Positions 42,915 to 53,600 of a stretch of 64,000 nt of DNA are shown piece after piece; within the stretch, counting starts at the first letter, position 1; each line of letters opens with the position of its first letter. The notes beneath the pieces were generated by a model that worked only from the letters and a program-made list of their open reading frames with translations, had not been told where the DNA came from and searched no databases. Origin of the DNA: Pseudomonas sp. Bout1 (GTDB lineage Bacteria; Pseudomonadota; Gammaproteobacteria; Pseudomonadales; Pseudomonadaceae); the NCBI RefSeq assembly GCF_034314165.1, contig NZ_JAVIWK010000001.1, positions 620,001-684,000 of the forward strand. Direction: 5' to 3'. The translations under genes were made by a program, and so were the position numbers.

Positions 42915-45900
42915 ATGGCGATCCGATTATCCCGCGAACTACGTGCTGCCCAAGCCCACCGCGGCGCGGCGCGCCTGCCGCCCCTCAGCGCGGCGTTTGT
43001 GCACGAGGCGGATGCCGCCTACTGGGCGCACCGCAAGATAGGGGCGCGCCGCGACCGCGAGTACGGCGGCGTGATTGTGAAAAACCCCGACGGGCTGTAC
43101 TTCGCCACCGAGCCGGTACCCGGGGATGCGATGCAATTTGACCTGTTCAAAGTGCTCGCCGTCAGCCCGGAGGGTTACTACCAGCACCCCAGGGGCTACA
43201 CCTGCGTGGCCAGCTATCACTCCCATCCTTCCCAGCATGAGCGGATTGAGCAGCGCAACCGCTCGTTTGATACGCGGATGGTCAAGGCTTTTTTGGGTTT
43301 CTTTTCAAATACGGACTTTACCCACGACGTGGATGACCGGGCGTTTTTCCCGGCGGCCTATCTTTCCGGGCCCGACGGTTCGCTGCTGCGTTATGCGCCC
43401 AGCGGGTCCGACGCCGAACGCAGTTTTGCCTTATGGATCCGGGCAGGAAAACCGGCGCGCAATCCTGTGGGGGTCTATGGCCCGTTCAGCGACCTGGTAA
43501 AAAAAGTCTCGACCTTGGGCGAGTTGAACCTGGTGGTTCCAACCGCGCTATGGGGTGGCTCCCACGGCAACGTACCGGCTGACTGGGTGGTGTTTGAACC
43601 CTTCAGTTCCACTGCGTTGACGGGCATGCCACTGTTTACGCCCGTGCAGGACCAGGCCGCCAAGGCCATTCGCCTTGCCCGGGCAGATGGCCCCGAGGCA
43701 GGCGTGGTGCTCAAGGCCCATGGCAAGGAGCAGTACATCGCCACACTGGGGCGCCCAATGGACCCGCGGCGTGCGTACATGCCGCAGTTGTTTGCACTGG
43801 GCAAGCACGACAAACCGCTATTGCCCGACGGTTATGAGCTGCTGGGGTTGCTGACGCCCGGCGACGTCCCTTCCTCTGCGCTGCCGCCTCAAGAGGCCTG
43901 GCTGTATCAAAATTTCTTCGCGCCCCGGGACCTGGCTTTGGGTATTCACCAACTCAGAACATCGGGATTGTTGAACCCGGAAATTGGCTTGTCGATCTAC
44001 CATCCCTGTATCGAGCGGACATTGCTCAACTATCGCTGTTCCTTCGGCGAGGCCGAAACCGCGTTGTTCAGGGTTGATGCCGACGGTACCGTGACGGATA
44101 ACGGGTTCGACACGGCGTTGCTCAATGGCACGCTCAGCCCACAGGATTTTATCCGGCGGGTGGCCAATGCCGGGCAACTGAGTGTTGTACGCAGCACCGT
44201 GATGTGGGGGCCACGTGGCCAGGTAGGTTCTGATTGGCGGCCCTATCCGGCATTTCCCAGGCCGGGGTTGAGCGAGGTGTTTTTATCCGCCGACGACGCA
44301 GCGCGTTACGCCCATGCCCGCGTGGCACAGCAGCGTGATCGCGAGTTTGGCGCATTGATACTCAAGACCGCCGAGCAGCGTTATGTGGTCACCGACCACC
44401 TGCAAACCGGTGCCAACCCGTTCGCGTTCGAGGGCTTTTACCCGGTGGGGCCGGACAATTCCATGCGTCTGCTGCCCGTCGGCCATCAGGTACATGCCTG
44501 GTTTGGCTCCCACAAGGCGTTGTCCATGAGCGACCCGGCGCAGGCCGCACGTTTGAACTGGAGCGCAGATGAGGCAGACCTCAATGCGCAGATGTTTACC
44601 GACGCCGAAGCCTACCGTGTTCTCGGCCGTACGCTGGCGGCGTACTTGTCGGGTGCCGAAGACAGCCTCGTGGTACTGGAGCCCACCGGTTCCGGCGGGG
44701 AAGCTTTATTACGCTGGAAGGAGGCCGAGCTGGCGGGCGCCAGTGCCATTGCCAAAAGCCTGGCCGACGGTACGTTGAAGCCTTCGGGGGTAGTGCGTGA
44801 ACTGGCCGGGATCAGTGGCGTGCGGGTGGTGGAGGGCAACCGGCTATGGGGGCCGCCGCGCAAGCTTGGCGCCGACTGGCAGCCCTCCATCGCGGTGCTC
44901 GGTTATGAGCGGCCCGGTCAGGTCGCCTATGGCGCGGTGTTCGGCGCCTCCGACAGCGCGGCCCGTGATGCGCTGGCCCGGCCATTGCAGAACTATCCCA
45001 CGAGCCAGGCGTTTTTCCTGTTTATCCTCAAGCATGACGACAGGGATGAATACGTGGCCAGTGAGCGGGTGCCCGACGATGGCCGGCGCACGGCCTTTGC
45101 ACTGTCGAGCCTGTTCAACGGGGCGGCCGTAGCGCCAGGGTTTCACTGCCATGCATTAATGCACGGGCAGGCCTGGCTGGGGGAGCGCTTGTCTGCGGCC
45201 GACCAATGGTTGAGTCGCCATTTCATCCTGCCGCCAGCGCTTTACGATGGGGTGGAACAGGCCAAAAAGCTCGGCCGCCCCGGCGCCCGATTGCCTGTGT
45301 ATTTTGCTACCGAGCAAGGCGCCTTGTTGCGTTGCCGGTTGCCGTACGAGTCCACAGCATTTGCCCTCCAGGACGGCGGTAGCGGGCCCGAAGATTTTGT
45401 CCGTTCGCTGGGCATCGGCACGCTCACGGCGCTGGGTTTTGTAAACCGGCTCATCCACGACAGCGAATTGGCAGTGGTGCAGACCAGCCCCTGCTGGGAC
45501 CGGGTCGGCCCCGTTCACAGCGGCTGGAAGCCTTACGCCCACCTGCAGCGTCGGCACCTGAGCCCGGTGTTTATCAGCATGGACGATGCGGTGCGGGCGA
45601 TGCAGGCGCGTATCGGCCAGACCCGTGAGCAGGCGTATGGCGGGTTGGTACTGCGGCGCGATGACGGCGGGTTTTTCGCCACCGAGCCACTGGTGGTGCC
45701 TGGGGATGACTTCGATCAGAAGTGGATATTGCCCGACGAAATGGCTACCCAGGGCTTGTACACGCCGCGCGGCGTGGTGGTGGCGCGCTACCACTCGCGG
45801 CTTTACCGTGAGTGGCCGTTTGCGCTGTCGGCGCAACACAAGCAGGTTTACGGCTGCATGTTTTCTACCCGCTCCCTGGCACCCCTGGCATTGACGGCAA

Positions 45901-47489
45901 GCCAGCGCCTGAGCGAATACCTGTTGGCGCCGGACGGTGCGCTGCTGCGGCTGTCGCCCCGCAGGTTGACCGTTGATGAGCACATCTTGACCAACAGCCT
46001 CAAGGCGCCGGGCCGGGCACCGGATGATTGGCTAAAAAGCCCGATGGAACGCAACCTGCGTAGCGGCCAACTGAGCCCCACCGAATATGTCAACCGGGTG
46101 GCCACTACCTTCGATGTGCAAGTGGTGGTGGGGAGCCCGTTGTGGGGCATGCCGGGCCAGGTGCGGGGCTGGCAGCCTTATACCGCGCCTCGGCTTGCAC
46201 CGGCTGGCTACGTCGAGGCCCGCGCCGAGCCTGGCGTGGGGCCCGTGTGCTTGACGGCCGATGATGCGGCCCGGCACCTGCATCGGCAGGTGGTGCGGCG
46301 CGATTCACTGGCCTTCGGCATGCTGCTCAAGTCATCGACCGCGCAGCGTTTTGTGGCGACCCTGCCGGTGGCAGACGACGGCTCGAAGTTCGCCCATCGA
46401 CGGGTGTTCAGCGACGCGGGCTACCCCTACGGTCATGAGTTGGCCGGGGTGTATTTTTGCGTGCCGAGCATCGATGATTTTCATCCGCCGGGCCCCAACG
46501 AGGTTTTTTGGCAAAGTTATTTTTCTCCGGTAGCCCTGGCATCGGCCCTCAGTGCATTGGCGAGCTGGCAGCCCGGGGCGCAACTGCCGGTCTACGTGTC
46601 CTGTGCCGACGGCGCGTTGCTGCGATTCACACGCTCGGCGCTTGGCTCGGCGGCGGAGTTGGTGCGCAAGGCGCCCCGCGATGTGATCGCCCTGCGCACC
46701 CGCAGCCTGTTGGCGCGTGAGTACATCGCCAGCCTGGCGAGCAGCGGCACATTGACCGTGGTGGTGCCCAGTGCCACATGGCGTATAGCGCCTGGTCGCC
46801 CGTTGCCGGTTGCCCTGGGGCCGTTGTTCAGCCACGGCGAAGACGCGGTCCTGGGGAATGTGCGTCAGGTGGGCCTGTTTACCGACAAGGCTTACCTGAG
46901 TGCAATTTTGCAAGGCAATGGGGCTGACAGCTACGTGGCGTCTTTGCCGCTGGAAGATCAGGCTTACCCATCAACGGTGGTCGAACAGCTATTTTTCACC
47001 ACCCGGGGCACCGGCAGCCTGGTGGGTACAGTGCCGATATTTGCGCCGGGGTTTGCGATTGTCGCCGCCCATCAGGTGTATCGAACGGCATTGCATGAGC
47101 TGGCCTACGAGGGAGAGGCGCTCTTGCGGGCGCACTTTGTGGCCTGGAAGGAAATGGCCTTCTACGCCTACGTGCTCAAGCACACCCGCGGCCTTGCCAT
47201 TGCGCACTATTACCTGACTACACGTGACGGTGCCTTGTTGGGCTACCAGCCCGATAACTCGGTCGAGGAAGCCGACCTGTTCGGCGGCCCGTCACGCTGG
47301 AACGCGGTTGACGGCCTGCACATCGACCCGCGCAAGTTGAGCCATTTCATCACCGAATTGACACGTAACGGCCGACTGCGAGTACTCAAGCGTGGCCCGT
47401 TCTGGAACCGTTCGGGCGTGTTGACCTCGGACTTGAACCGGGTGATGGCGGTGGGTGATGGGGGCATTCGCGACCGCGACGAACTCTGA
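42915..47489 (+). CDS. Giant protein of seven degenerate DUF4329-like modules, ending in RDEL
   Basis: This 1524-residue protein has no signal peptide and consists of seven modules of about 215 residues starting near residues 25, 236, 451, 666, 881, 1106 and 1301. A module has a DDAARYAH-like helix, a YGGVIVK strand, an FATEP turn, a YLSGPDGSLLRY segment, then FIRRVANAGQLSVV and an LWGPRGQV turn with WRPY. This fits the DUF4329 family, a presumed JAB-related fold found in polymorphic toxins. Only module 1 keeps E49, H102-S-H104-P and S121-x-x-D124; the other modules lack the histidines. The last residues are RDEL. AAGGAG lies 5 bases before the ATG at 42915. It is followed by a longer paralogue. 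Function unknown. Confidence 0.75.
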   Translation: MAIRLSRELRAAQAHRGAARLPPLSAAFVHEADAAYWAHRKIGARRDREYGGVIVKNPDGLYFATEPVPGDAMQFDLFKVLAVSPEGYYQHPRGYTCVASYHSHPSQHERIEQRNRSFDTRMVKAFLGFFSNTDFTHDVDDRAFFPAAYLSGPDGSLLRYAPSGSDAERSFALWIRAGKPARNPVGVYGPFSDLVKKVSTLGELNLVVPTALWGGSHGNVPADWVVFEPFSSTALTGMPLFTPVQDQAAKAIRLARADGPEAGVVLKAHGKEQYIATLGRPMDPRRAYMPQLFALGKHDKPLLPDGYELLGLLTPGDVPSSALPPQEAWLYQNFFAPRDLALGIHQLRTSGLLNPEIGLSIYHPCIERTLLNYRCSFGEAETALFRVDADGTVTDNGFDTALLNGTLSPQDFIRRVANAGQLSVVRSTVMWGPRGQVGSDWRPYPAFPRPGLSEVFLSADDAARYAHARVAQQRDREFGALILKTAEQRYVVTDHLQTGANPFAFEGFYPVGPDNSMRLLPVGHQVHAWFGSHKALSMSDPAQAARLNWSADEADLNAQMFTDAEAYRVLGRTLAAYLSGAEDSLVVLEPTGSGGEALLRWKEAELAGASAIAKSLADGTLKPSGVVRELAGISGVRVVEGNRLWGPPRKLGADWQPSIAVLGYERPGQVAYGAVFGASDSAARDALARPLQNYPTSQAFFLFILKHDDRDEYVASERVPDDGRRTAFALSSLFNGAAVAPGFHCHALMHGQAWLGERLSAADQWLSRHFILPPALYDGVEQAKKLGRPGARLPVYFATEQGALLRCRLPYESTAFALQDGGSGPEDFVRSLGIGTLTALGFVNRLIHDSELAVVQTSPCWDRVGPVHSGWKPYAHLQRRHLSPVFISMDDAVRAMQARIGQTREQAYGGLVLRRDDGGFFATEPLVVPGDDFDQKWILPDEMATQGLYTPRGVVVARYHSRLYREWPFALSAQHKQVYGCMFSTRSLAPLALTASQRLSEYLLAPDGALLRLSPRRLTVDEHILTNSLKAPGRAPDDWLKSPMERNLRSGQLSPTEYVNRVATTFDVQVVVGSPLWGMPGQVRGWQPYTAPRLAPAGYVEARAEPGVGPVCLTADDAARHLHRQVVRRDSLAFGMLLKSSTAQRFVATLPVADDGSKFAHRRVFSDAGYPYGHELAGVYFCVPSIDDFHPPGPNEVFWQSYFSPVALASALSALASWQPGAQLPVYVSCADGALLRFTRSALGSAAELVRKAPRDVIALRTRSLLAREYIASLASSGTLTVVVPSATWRIAPGRPLPVALGPLFSHGEDAVLGNVRQVGLFTDKAYLSAILQGNGADSYVASLPLEDQAYPSTVVEQLFFTTRGTGSLVGTVPIFAPGFAIVAAHQVYRTALHELAYEGEALLRAHFVAWKEMAFYAYVLKHTRGLAIAHYYLTTRDGALLGYQPDNSVEEADLFGGPSRWNAVDGLHIDPRKLSHFITELTRNGRLRVLKRGPFWNRSGVLTSDLNRVMAVGDGGIRDRDEL

Positions 47490-47539
47490 TTGCGCAACTG
47501 ACAGCCAGTCTTCGGGTGCGGTCAGCCCGATACGTACGA

Positions 47540-47555
47540 CGTTATCTATATAACG
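47540..47555. promoter_or_regulatory. AT-rich inverted repeat before the second DUF4329-like gene
   Basis: CGTTAT-CTAT-ATAACG is a perfect 6-bp inverted repeat, in the only AT-rich part of the 166-base gap between the two giant genes. It may be a -10 region or operator for the second gene. The evidence is symmetry and position only. Confidence 0.35.
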
Positions 47556-47583
47556 GTTTATTCCGGCCAAGCCACTGACAATC

Positions 47584-47631
47584 AAGCCTTCTGGCGCGCT
47601 CCGATCCCGGGGCGCGACGCCAGGCTTTTTT
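47584..47631 (+). terminator. Rho-independent terminator or attenuator between the two DUF4329-like genes
   Basis: AAGCCTTCTGGCG pairs with CGCCAGGCTT with a small bulge, followed directly by a T-run (47626-47631). It ends only 24 bases before the second gene's ATG. It may end the first gene's transcript, or, if the promoter is the AT-rich repeat at 47540, lie in the leader of the second gene as an attenuator. Confidence 0.65.
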
Positions 47632-47655
47632 AACGCCATTTGAGTGTAGGTGGAC

Positions 47656-50600
47656 ATGGACAGCACTGAATTACAAGACGATCAACCCGGCACAGTCACG
47701 GTGGAACTTGCGCCGTTGGGGCCGGTATTTATCACCGCAAACGATGCGGCAACATGGGCGCACCACCAAGTCAGCGACCAGCGGGGCCGGGTATATGGCG
47801 GCGTGATTGTGAAACGCGCCGACAACCGATACCAGCCCACGGTGCCGATTGCGGGTGATGCCCGCGGGTTTGACTTTGGCACCATGCTCAACACGGATGC
47901 CAAGGGGGATTTTATTCATCCACAGGGTTACAGCGTCTACGCCTTTTACAGTTCTCGCACCGACCAAAGCAAAGTACAGAAAGACGAATTGGCGCACTGG
48001 ACCCCGTCGCAGTTGCAACTGGACAGCAGCTTCTTTTCGATGAAGGGCCTGGTTTTCATTATCGAACAGCGCGCATTTTGCCCGATTTACTATTTGTCGG
48101 GGCTCCATGACTCGCTGATCAAATATGAAAGCACCGGCTCCAAAACCGAGGCCGATTTTTTGCGCGTACTCAAAATCTCCAGGCCCCCGACTGACTTTGA
48201 AAACTTCATTTTCTTGATCAATAGCGCTGCGCGCGCGGGGGTGCTCCGGGTTGTGGTGCCCAATGGTGTGTGGGGTGGCAAAGCCGGCCAGGTAGTTGAG
48301 CCCTGGACGATCAGCCAAACGGTTGAAAAAGTCGCACAAGAGCGGCAAACGCCGCCCCACACTCAGGTCTTTCGCCATGTGAAAGACGCCATTAGGTCAG
48401 CCCTGCCGCCGTTGGACCCGAGCCTTCAAGACATGAGCCTGCAAGGCACTTACTTTGGCTATCTGTTGATCGATGATGAGCGGGAGTATGTGGCGCATTT
48501 GCCCGAGGCCGCCTTGAAGCATGTGTTTGCATTGCGCCATCCGAAGCTGACATTGCCCAAAGGCCGTCCCAAATTACCCAGCGGGTTTTATTTGCACGGC
48601 ATCTACTGCTCGCTGCTGCCGGCAACCCCGCCCATTGTGACCAAGCAGACCTGGCTGGCCGACTGCTTCTTCACGGCTTCGTCCCTGGCGACAGCCTTCG
48701 CAATGGTGGCCGACGATGAGCAGGGAATGGATTTTTATTTACGCGCCAATGACGGGGCACTGCTGGTCTATCACTGCACCGGCTCACCGGAGCAGTTGCG
48801 CCTGGTGGCCGATCAAGGCAGGGCTGCCGATGAGCGCCTGAAGGCCGGCACTTTGACCCCCGCCGAGTTTGTTCGGGAAGTGGCGGCAGTCGGTACGTTG
48901 ACGGTGCTTGAGACCGGGCAGGTATGGGACAAGGCCGGCATCGTGGGCCAGGACTGGCGCCCCTATGCGCGTATCCTGGACTCCTTGAGCCCGGTCTTTG
49001 TGACCGCCGATGATGCCGCCCGCTACCAGCATTACGCCAGCCAGCAGGAAGATGAGTATCTCCTGAGTTTTATCCTGCAGCGCAGTGATGGCCGTTTTTT
49101 GGCCTCAAGACTGCTGCGGGTAGCACAGCAGCATGCGATTTGGGGGGTGCCGCCCGAAACCGGCGCGTATTTGACCCGCGTGGAGCTTGAGGGCCATCAC
49201 ATTGTGGCGCTTTTCGAGCGCCCGAGCGTGGCCGTGGCCCGTTATTACGGTGACTTTGACCAGCGTACGGCCAGGCAAAAGGCGTTCCTGGCAAGTGTCC
49301 CTTACGTGGCGGCGATTTTTCCGGTTATTCATTTTTCTGCACTGACCCAGGCGCTCTACACCAGCGGCATGAAGGGCACGCTGATCAAGTACCAGACAAG
49401 TGGCTCTGCGGCTGAACGTGAGTTTGAACAGTATTTGTGGGACGGTCGCCACGGCGCGATCGTACCTCGCCCGCAGGGTTTTGATGGCACACCCGAAGGG
49501 ATGGTCAAGGAACTGCTGAAGGTGGGCGAACTGACGGTATTGCTGACCGATGAGTCCTGGTACAACGTGCAGGGGCGCGTGCCCGCAACATGGGCCCCGC
49601 AGACGCCGTTCAAGGCGAGCGCACCCATCGACACCCCCCTGAGCCTGGTGTTTACCGACCTGCCCACGGCGCTGCAGTATGCTCATGACCGCATGCAGGC
49701 AGCACCGGGCGGCAGGCGCATCGGTTGTATTCTCAAGCACCGCAGCACCTCGGAGTACGTGGTCACAGAGCCTGCGGATGCTGTGCAGTCCGGCGACGAT
49801 CCGGATTTTTTCGCGTTGTCGCGATTGTTTCCGGCAGGCAGCGACGGTGTGCCACGGCTGCCCTCGGGTTTCGTACTCAAAGGTTGGTACTGCCGCAGTG
49901 AACCCGACAGCAGCGGGATTCACGCAGAGCCCTGGTTGTACGAATCGTTTATCGCCACCCTGGATTTCGCCAGGGCCATTGCCTTTGCGCGTCGCCATAC
50001 CGACAGCAACCTGGCCCTCTACTTCAGTACCCTCGACGGCGCCCAATTGGGTTACCAGTTTTCCGGTTCGGCCCAGGAAGGCCAACTGTTCGGTGTACTG
50101 CCCGACGGCCGCGTAACAGACAACGGCCTTGCAGACGAATTGCGGGCCGGTACGCTTACGCCTCATGCCCTGATCCTCAAAGTCGCCGAAGCGGGCGCGC
50201 TGTCGGTGCTCCAGCCCGCAACGCTGTGGGATACCCCGGGCCTGGTGCGCGACACCTGGCGCCCCTACGCCAGCGTGCAGCAACCTCTCCTGAGCAGCGG
50301 GTTCCTGCAGATGGAGGATGCAGCGCGCTACGCCCATGGGCAGCTCAAAGACCAACGCGAGCGCGACTACACCGGCTATATCCTGCAACGCTCGGATGGC
50401 CTCTACGTGGCGACCGAGCCGCTGTATGTGGACGACACCGGGCGTTTTGCCCTGGGTGTTGTTTATCCCCAGGACGCCAAGGGCCGTTCGTTGCTGCCCA
50501 CCGGGCACACCTTGAAAGCCGTGTATGGGTCGTGCCGCGGCGTGTCGCTGATCGAGCCTGCACGCATGGCACGCGAGGGCTGGTCACGGGAAGATGCCTA

Positions 50601-53600
50601 CCTGCAAGCGCAGTTTTTTTCTGCCGACGACATCTACACCTTGATTCAGAACCGCCACCAGGTGCCGGTGGGCTACCTGTCGAGTGCCCGCGATGCCTTG
50701 CTGGTGTATGACATGGTCGATTTGCCCGCACAGGCTTCGCTGCTCAAGGACGTCACCCCTTCCGCCCTGGGCAGCCCCGTGGCGCGTAATTTGGACAATG
50801 GTTCCTTGACGGCCAAAGAGTGGGTGCGGCAGGTGGCGGCTGCCGGCAGCCTGCGCGTGGTATTGCCCAGCCCGCTATGGGGGGCGTCGGGGCTGATTAC
50901 CGAACACTGGCGCCCGAGCCGCACGATTTCGCAGCGCCAGCGCCCCGAGCAGGTTTCCTTTGGCGCGGTGTTCGCCAAGGCCCAGGACGCCGCGCAAGCC
51001 TTGCACCGGCAAGTTGCCGGTTACGAGGCGCCGACCCAGACGGGCTACGCCTTCATCCTCAAGCATCGGGACAAAGACGCCTTTGTGTGCACCGAGGTGT
51101 CGCCGTCCTGGGACAAGGCCGGCTTGTTCGCCCAGGGCGGGCTGTTTCAAACCGGTGGCGAGGGTGGGTTTGCCTACCCGGCGAACTATCAACTGCATGG
51201 GTTGTTCTACGTTCGTCACTGGGTACCGCAAGGGCTTGTCACCCATGAGCACTGGCTGGCACGCCACTTTCTCTCTGCCGAGGATCTGGACAGCGCCGTC
51301 CTGGAGGCCAGGCGCCTGCGCGAGACCGGCGCGCTGACCGGCTTGCCGATCTTTATCTCGACGTTGGACCGCGCGTTGTTGAGGGTGCAGGCCCCGGTGT
51401 CATCGACGCTGTTCAAACCGGCGCGCCAGGAGTCGGGAGTCTTTGAGGACGAAAAAACCTTGCTGGCCGGTGGCCAAATGTCGCCCGTGGCGTTTATCAA
51501 TCAGGTCGCACGATTAAGCTGGCTGAGTGTGGTGGTGCCCAGCGACTGCTGGGGCCGGCCGGGCAAGCTGGAGGTCAGCCAATCCAGCCCCTGGGCGGCC
51601 TATGGGGATTTTTTACGACGGCCATTGAGCCCGCTCTTCAGCACCCAGGCAGACGCCGTGCGCTATGTCTATCAACAACCTCACAGCGCCGGTCATGGCG
51701 GGTTGGTCCTGGGGCGCAACGGCAAGTTTGTTGCGACGCAGGCGGTGCCGGTGTCTGGTGAGGACTTCAACCCCAAGGAAATCCTGCCCGATGATGACGT
51801 CAGCCAGATGCTGCTGGCGCCAGGCTGGAAGGCCGTCGCGCGCTATCGCTGCCGTGGGGCTGCGGTGCTGCCATTCTGGTTGGCGGAGCAAGAGAACCAG
51901 GTGTACCAGAACCTGTTTGCTACCCCGGTACTGGGCACCTTATTCAAGTCTGCGCACCTGTGGACCCATGAATACCTGTTCGGCCCCGACGGCTCGTTGC
52001 TCTGTTTCACCCTGCAAGACCCCGACCGTGACTTGATGTCCCGCGCCCAACGCGACGAGACGACGCAGTTGCTTGAGCAGCTGGAAACATCGTTGCAAGC
52101 CAATCACCAGGCGCCCCATGACCCTTTCGGCAATGCCCTTGAACAGCAACTGCGTGCGGGCCGTAGACAACCCTCTGAACTGGTCAACCAGCTGGTACGG
52201 GTGGGCACCCTGACGGTGCTGGAGGGCAGCCCGCTGTGGGGCACGGCACGCAAGGTGCTGCCGGGCTGGATGCCCGGCCTGGCTTACCTGCGACCGGATG
52301 AAGTGCAGCACGCGGTGGCTGACCGGGCACTGAGCCCGGTGTTCAAACACGCCGATGATGCTGCCCGCCACGGGCACGAGGCGACTCACGAACGCGGTAA
52401 GCTGAGTGTGGGGGTGATTCTCAAGTCGTCTGACAATGGGCACTTTGTTGCCAGTTCACCGGTCAAGGGTGACGACCTCAAGTTCAACCTGGACCGAGTC
52501 TTTATAAGCGCCAACTTACCGCTCGGCTACGCGCTGCATGGATTGTATGTGCGCTTGCCGACGCATGCTTCAGCCAGGCTGCCCCAGGGCGTGGGCTATG
52601 AGCAACTGATAGCGCCTGCAGCCATGCTCGCCGCCCTGAGTTTCTTGCGGGTGCTGAACGCGCCAGACGAGCAATTTTTGCCGCTGTACCTGTCGTGCCC
52701 CGACGGTGCGCTGGTTCGCTACCAGGCAACCCGGCTGGACAGCGACTTTACCTCAGCCGCTCGCCAGGAGGCCTACCTTACAAGCCTGCACAGCAACGGC
52801 ACTGTCGATGGCTATGTGTTGAAACTGGCGCAATCCGGTGAGCTGCGCCTGTTGGCCAGCAGCCCGTTCTGGGTCGCCAGGGCACGCTCGCTAAGTGCGT
52901 CTCTACCCACGCTGGGCGAGCTTGATCCGCGCCTTGCGCTGGGGCCGTTGTGTGCTCACCCCGACGATGCGGCGCGCCTGGTATGGCAGCGCTTCGCCCC
53001 ACTTGCCCGGCAGGCACGCCAGGGCGCGATCCTGAGTAATGGTGACAGCGATACGTTCATTGCCGTGCAGCCGGTGGAAGACCCCGGCCCCTCCGTGCCG
53101 GTGGGTCGGCGCCGCGATACGCCTGCCTACAAAGCGCTGTTCGAGGGGGTAATGAACCTGGGATACACCAGCACTTCAACCCGCTACCCCAAAGGGTATA
53201 AGGTCATCGGCGTGCAACAGCTTTACAAGGTCGACGCGCAACGCCGGCGCTTGGCAGATCGCTACGAGGACGCGCTGGCGCGCAACTTCGTGACCCAGTC
53301 GGAAATTCGGGGCGCCGTAGAAATGCTGCGCCAGGACGGGGTTGCCGGTGGCCGCTACTACTTCACTCCGTTGCACGGTGGTTTGATTGTTTTCGAGCCC
53401 AGTTACCACGCCGACGAAAACCAACTGCTGCGCGATGACTGGGAGGAGGACGGCGGCACGCTGAAGGTCCTGCCCAGTGAGGTGATCCGCCGGTTGGCCA
53501 CCTCGGGTAAATTGACCATCCTGGAAGTCGACCGCTTCTGGCTGCCTCGCAGCCAGGTGGCGCGCCACCTGCTGCAAACACTCAAGGAAGACGACCCGGC

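Noticed and set aside
49105..50508. A 467-codon minus-strand frame within the second DUF4329-like gene
   Set aside because: It is a shadow of the modular plus-strand protein; its translation shows no domain and no ribosome site.
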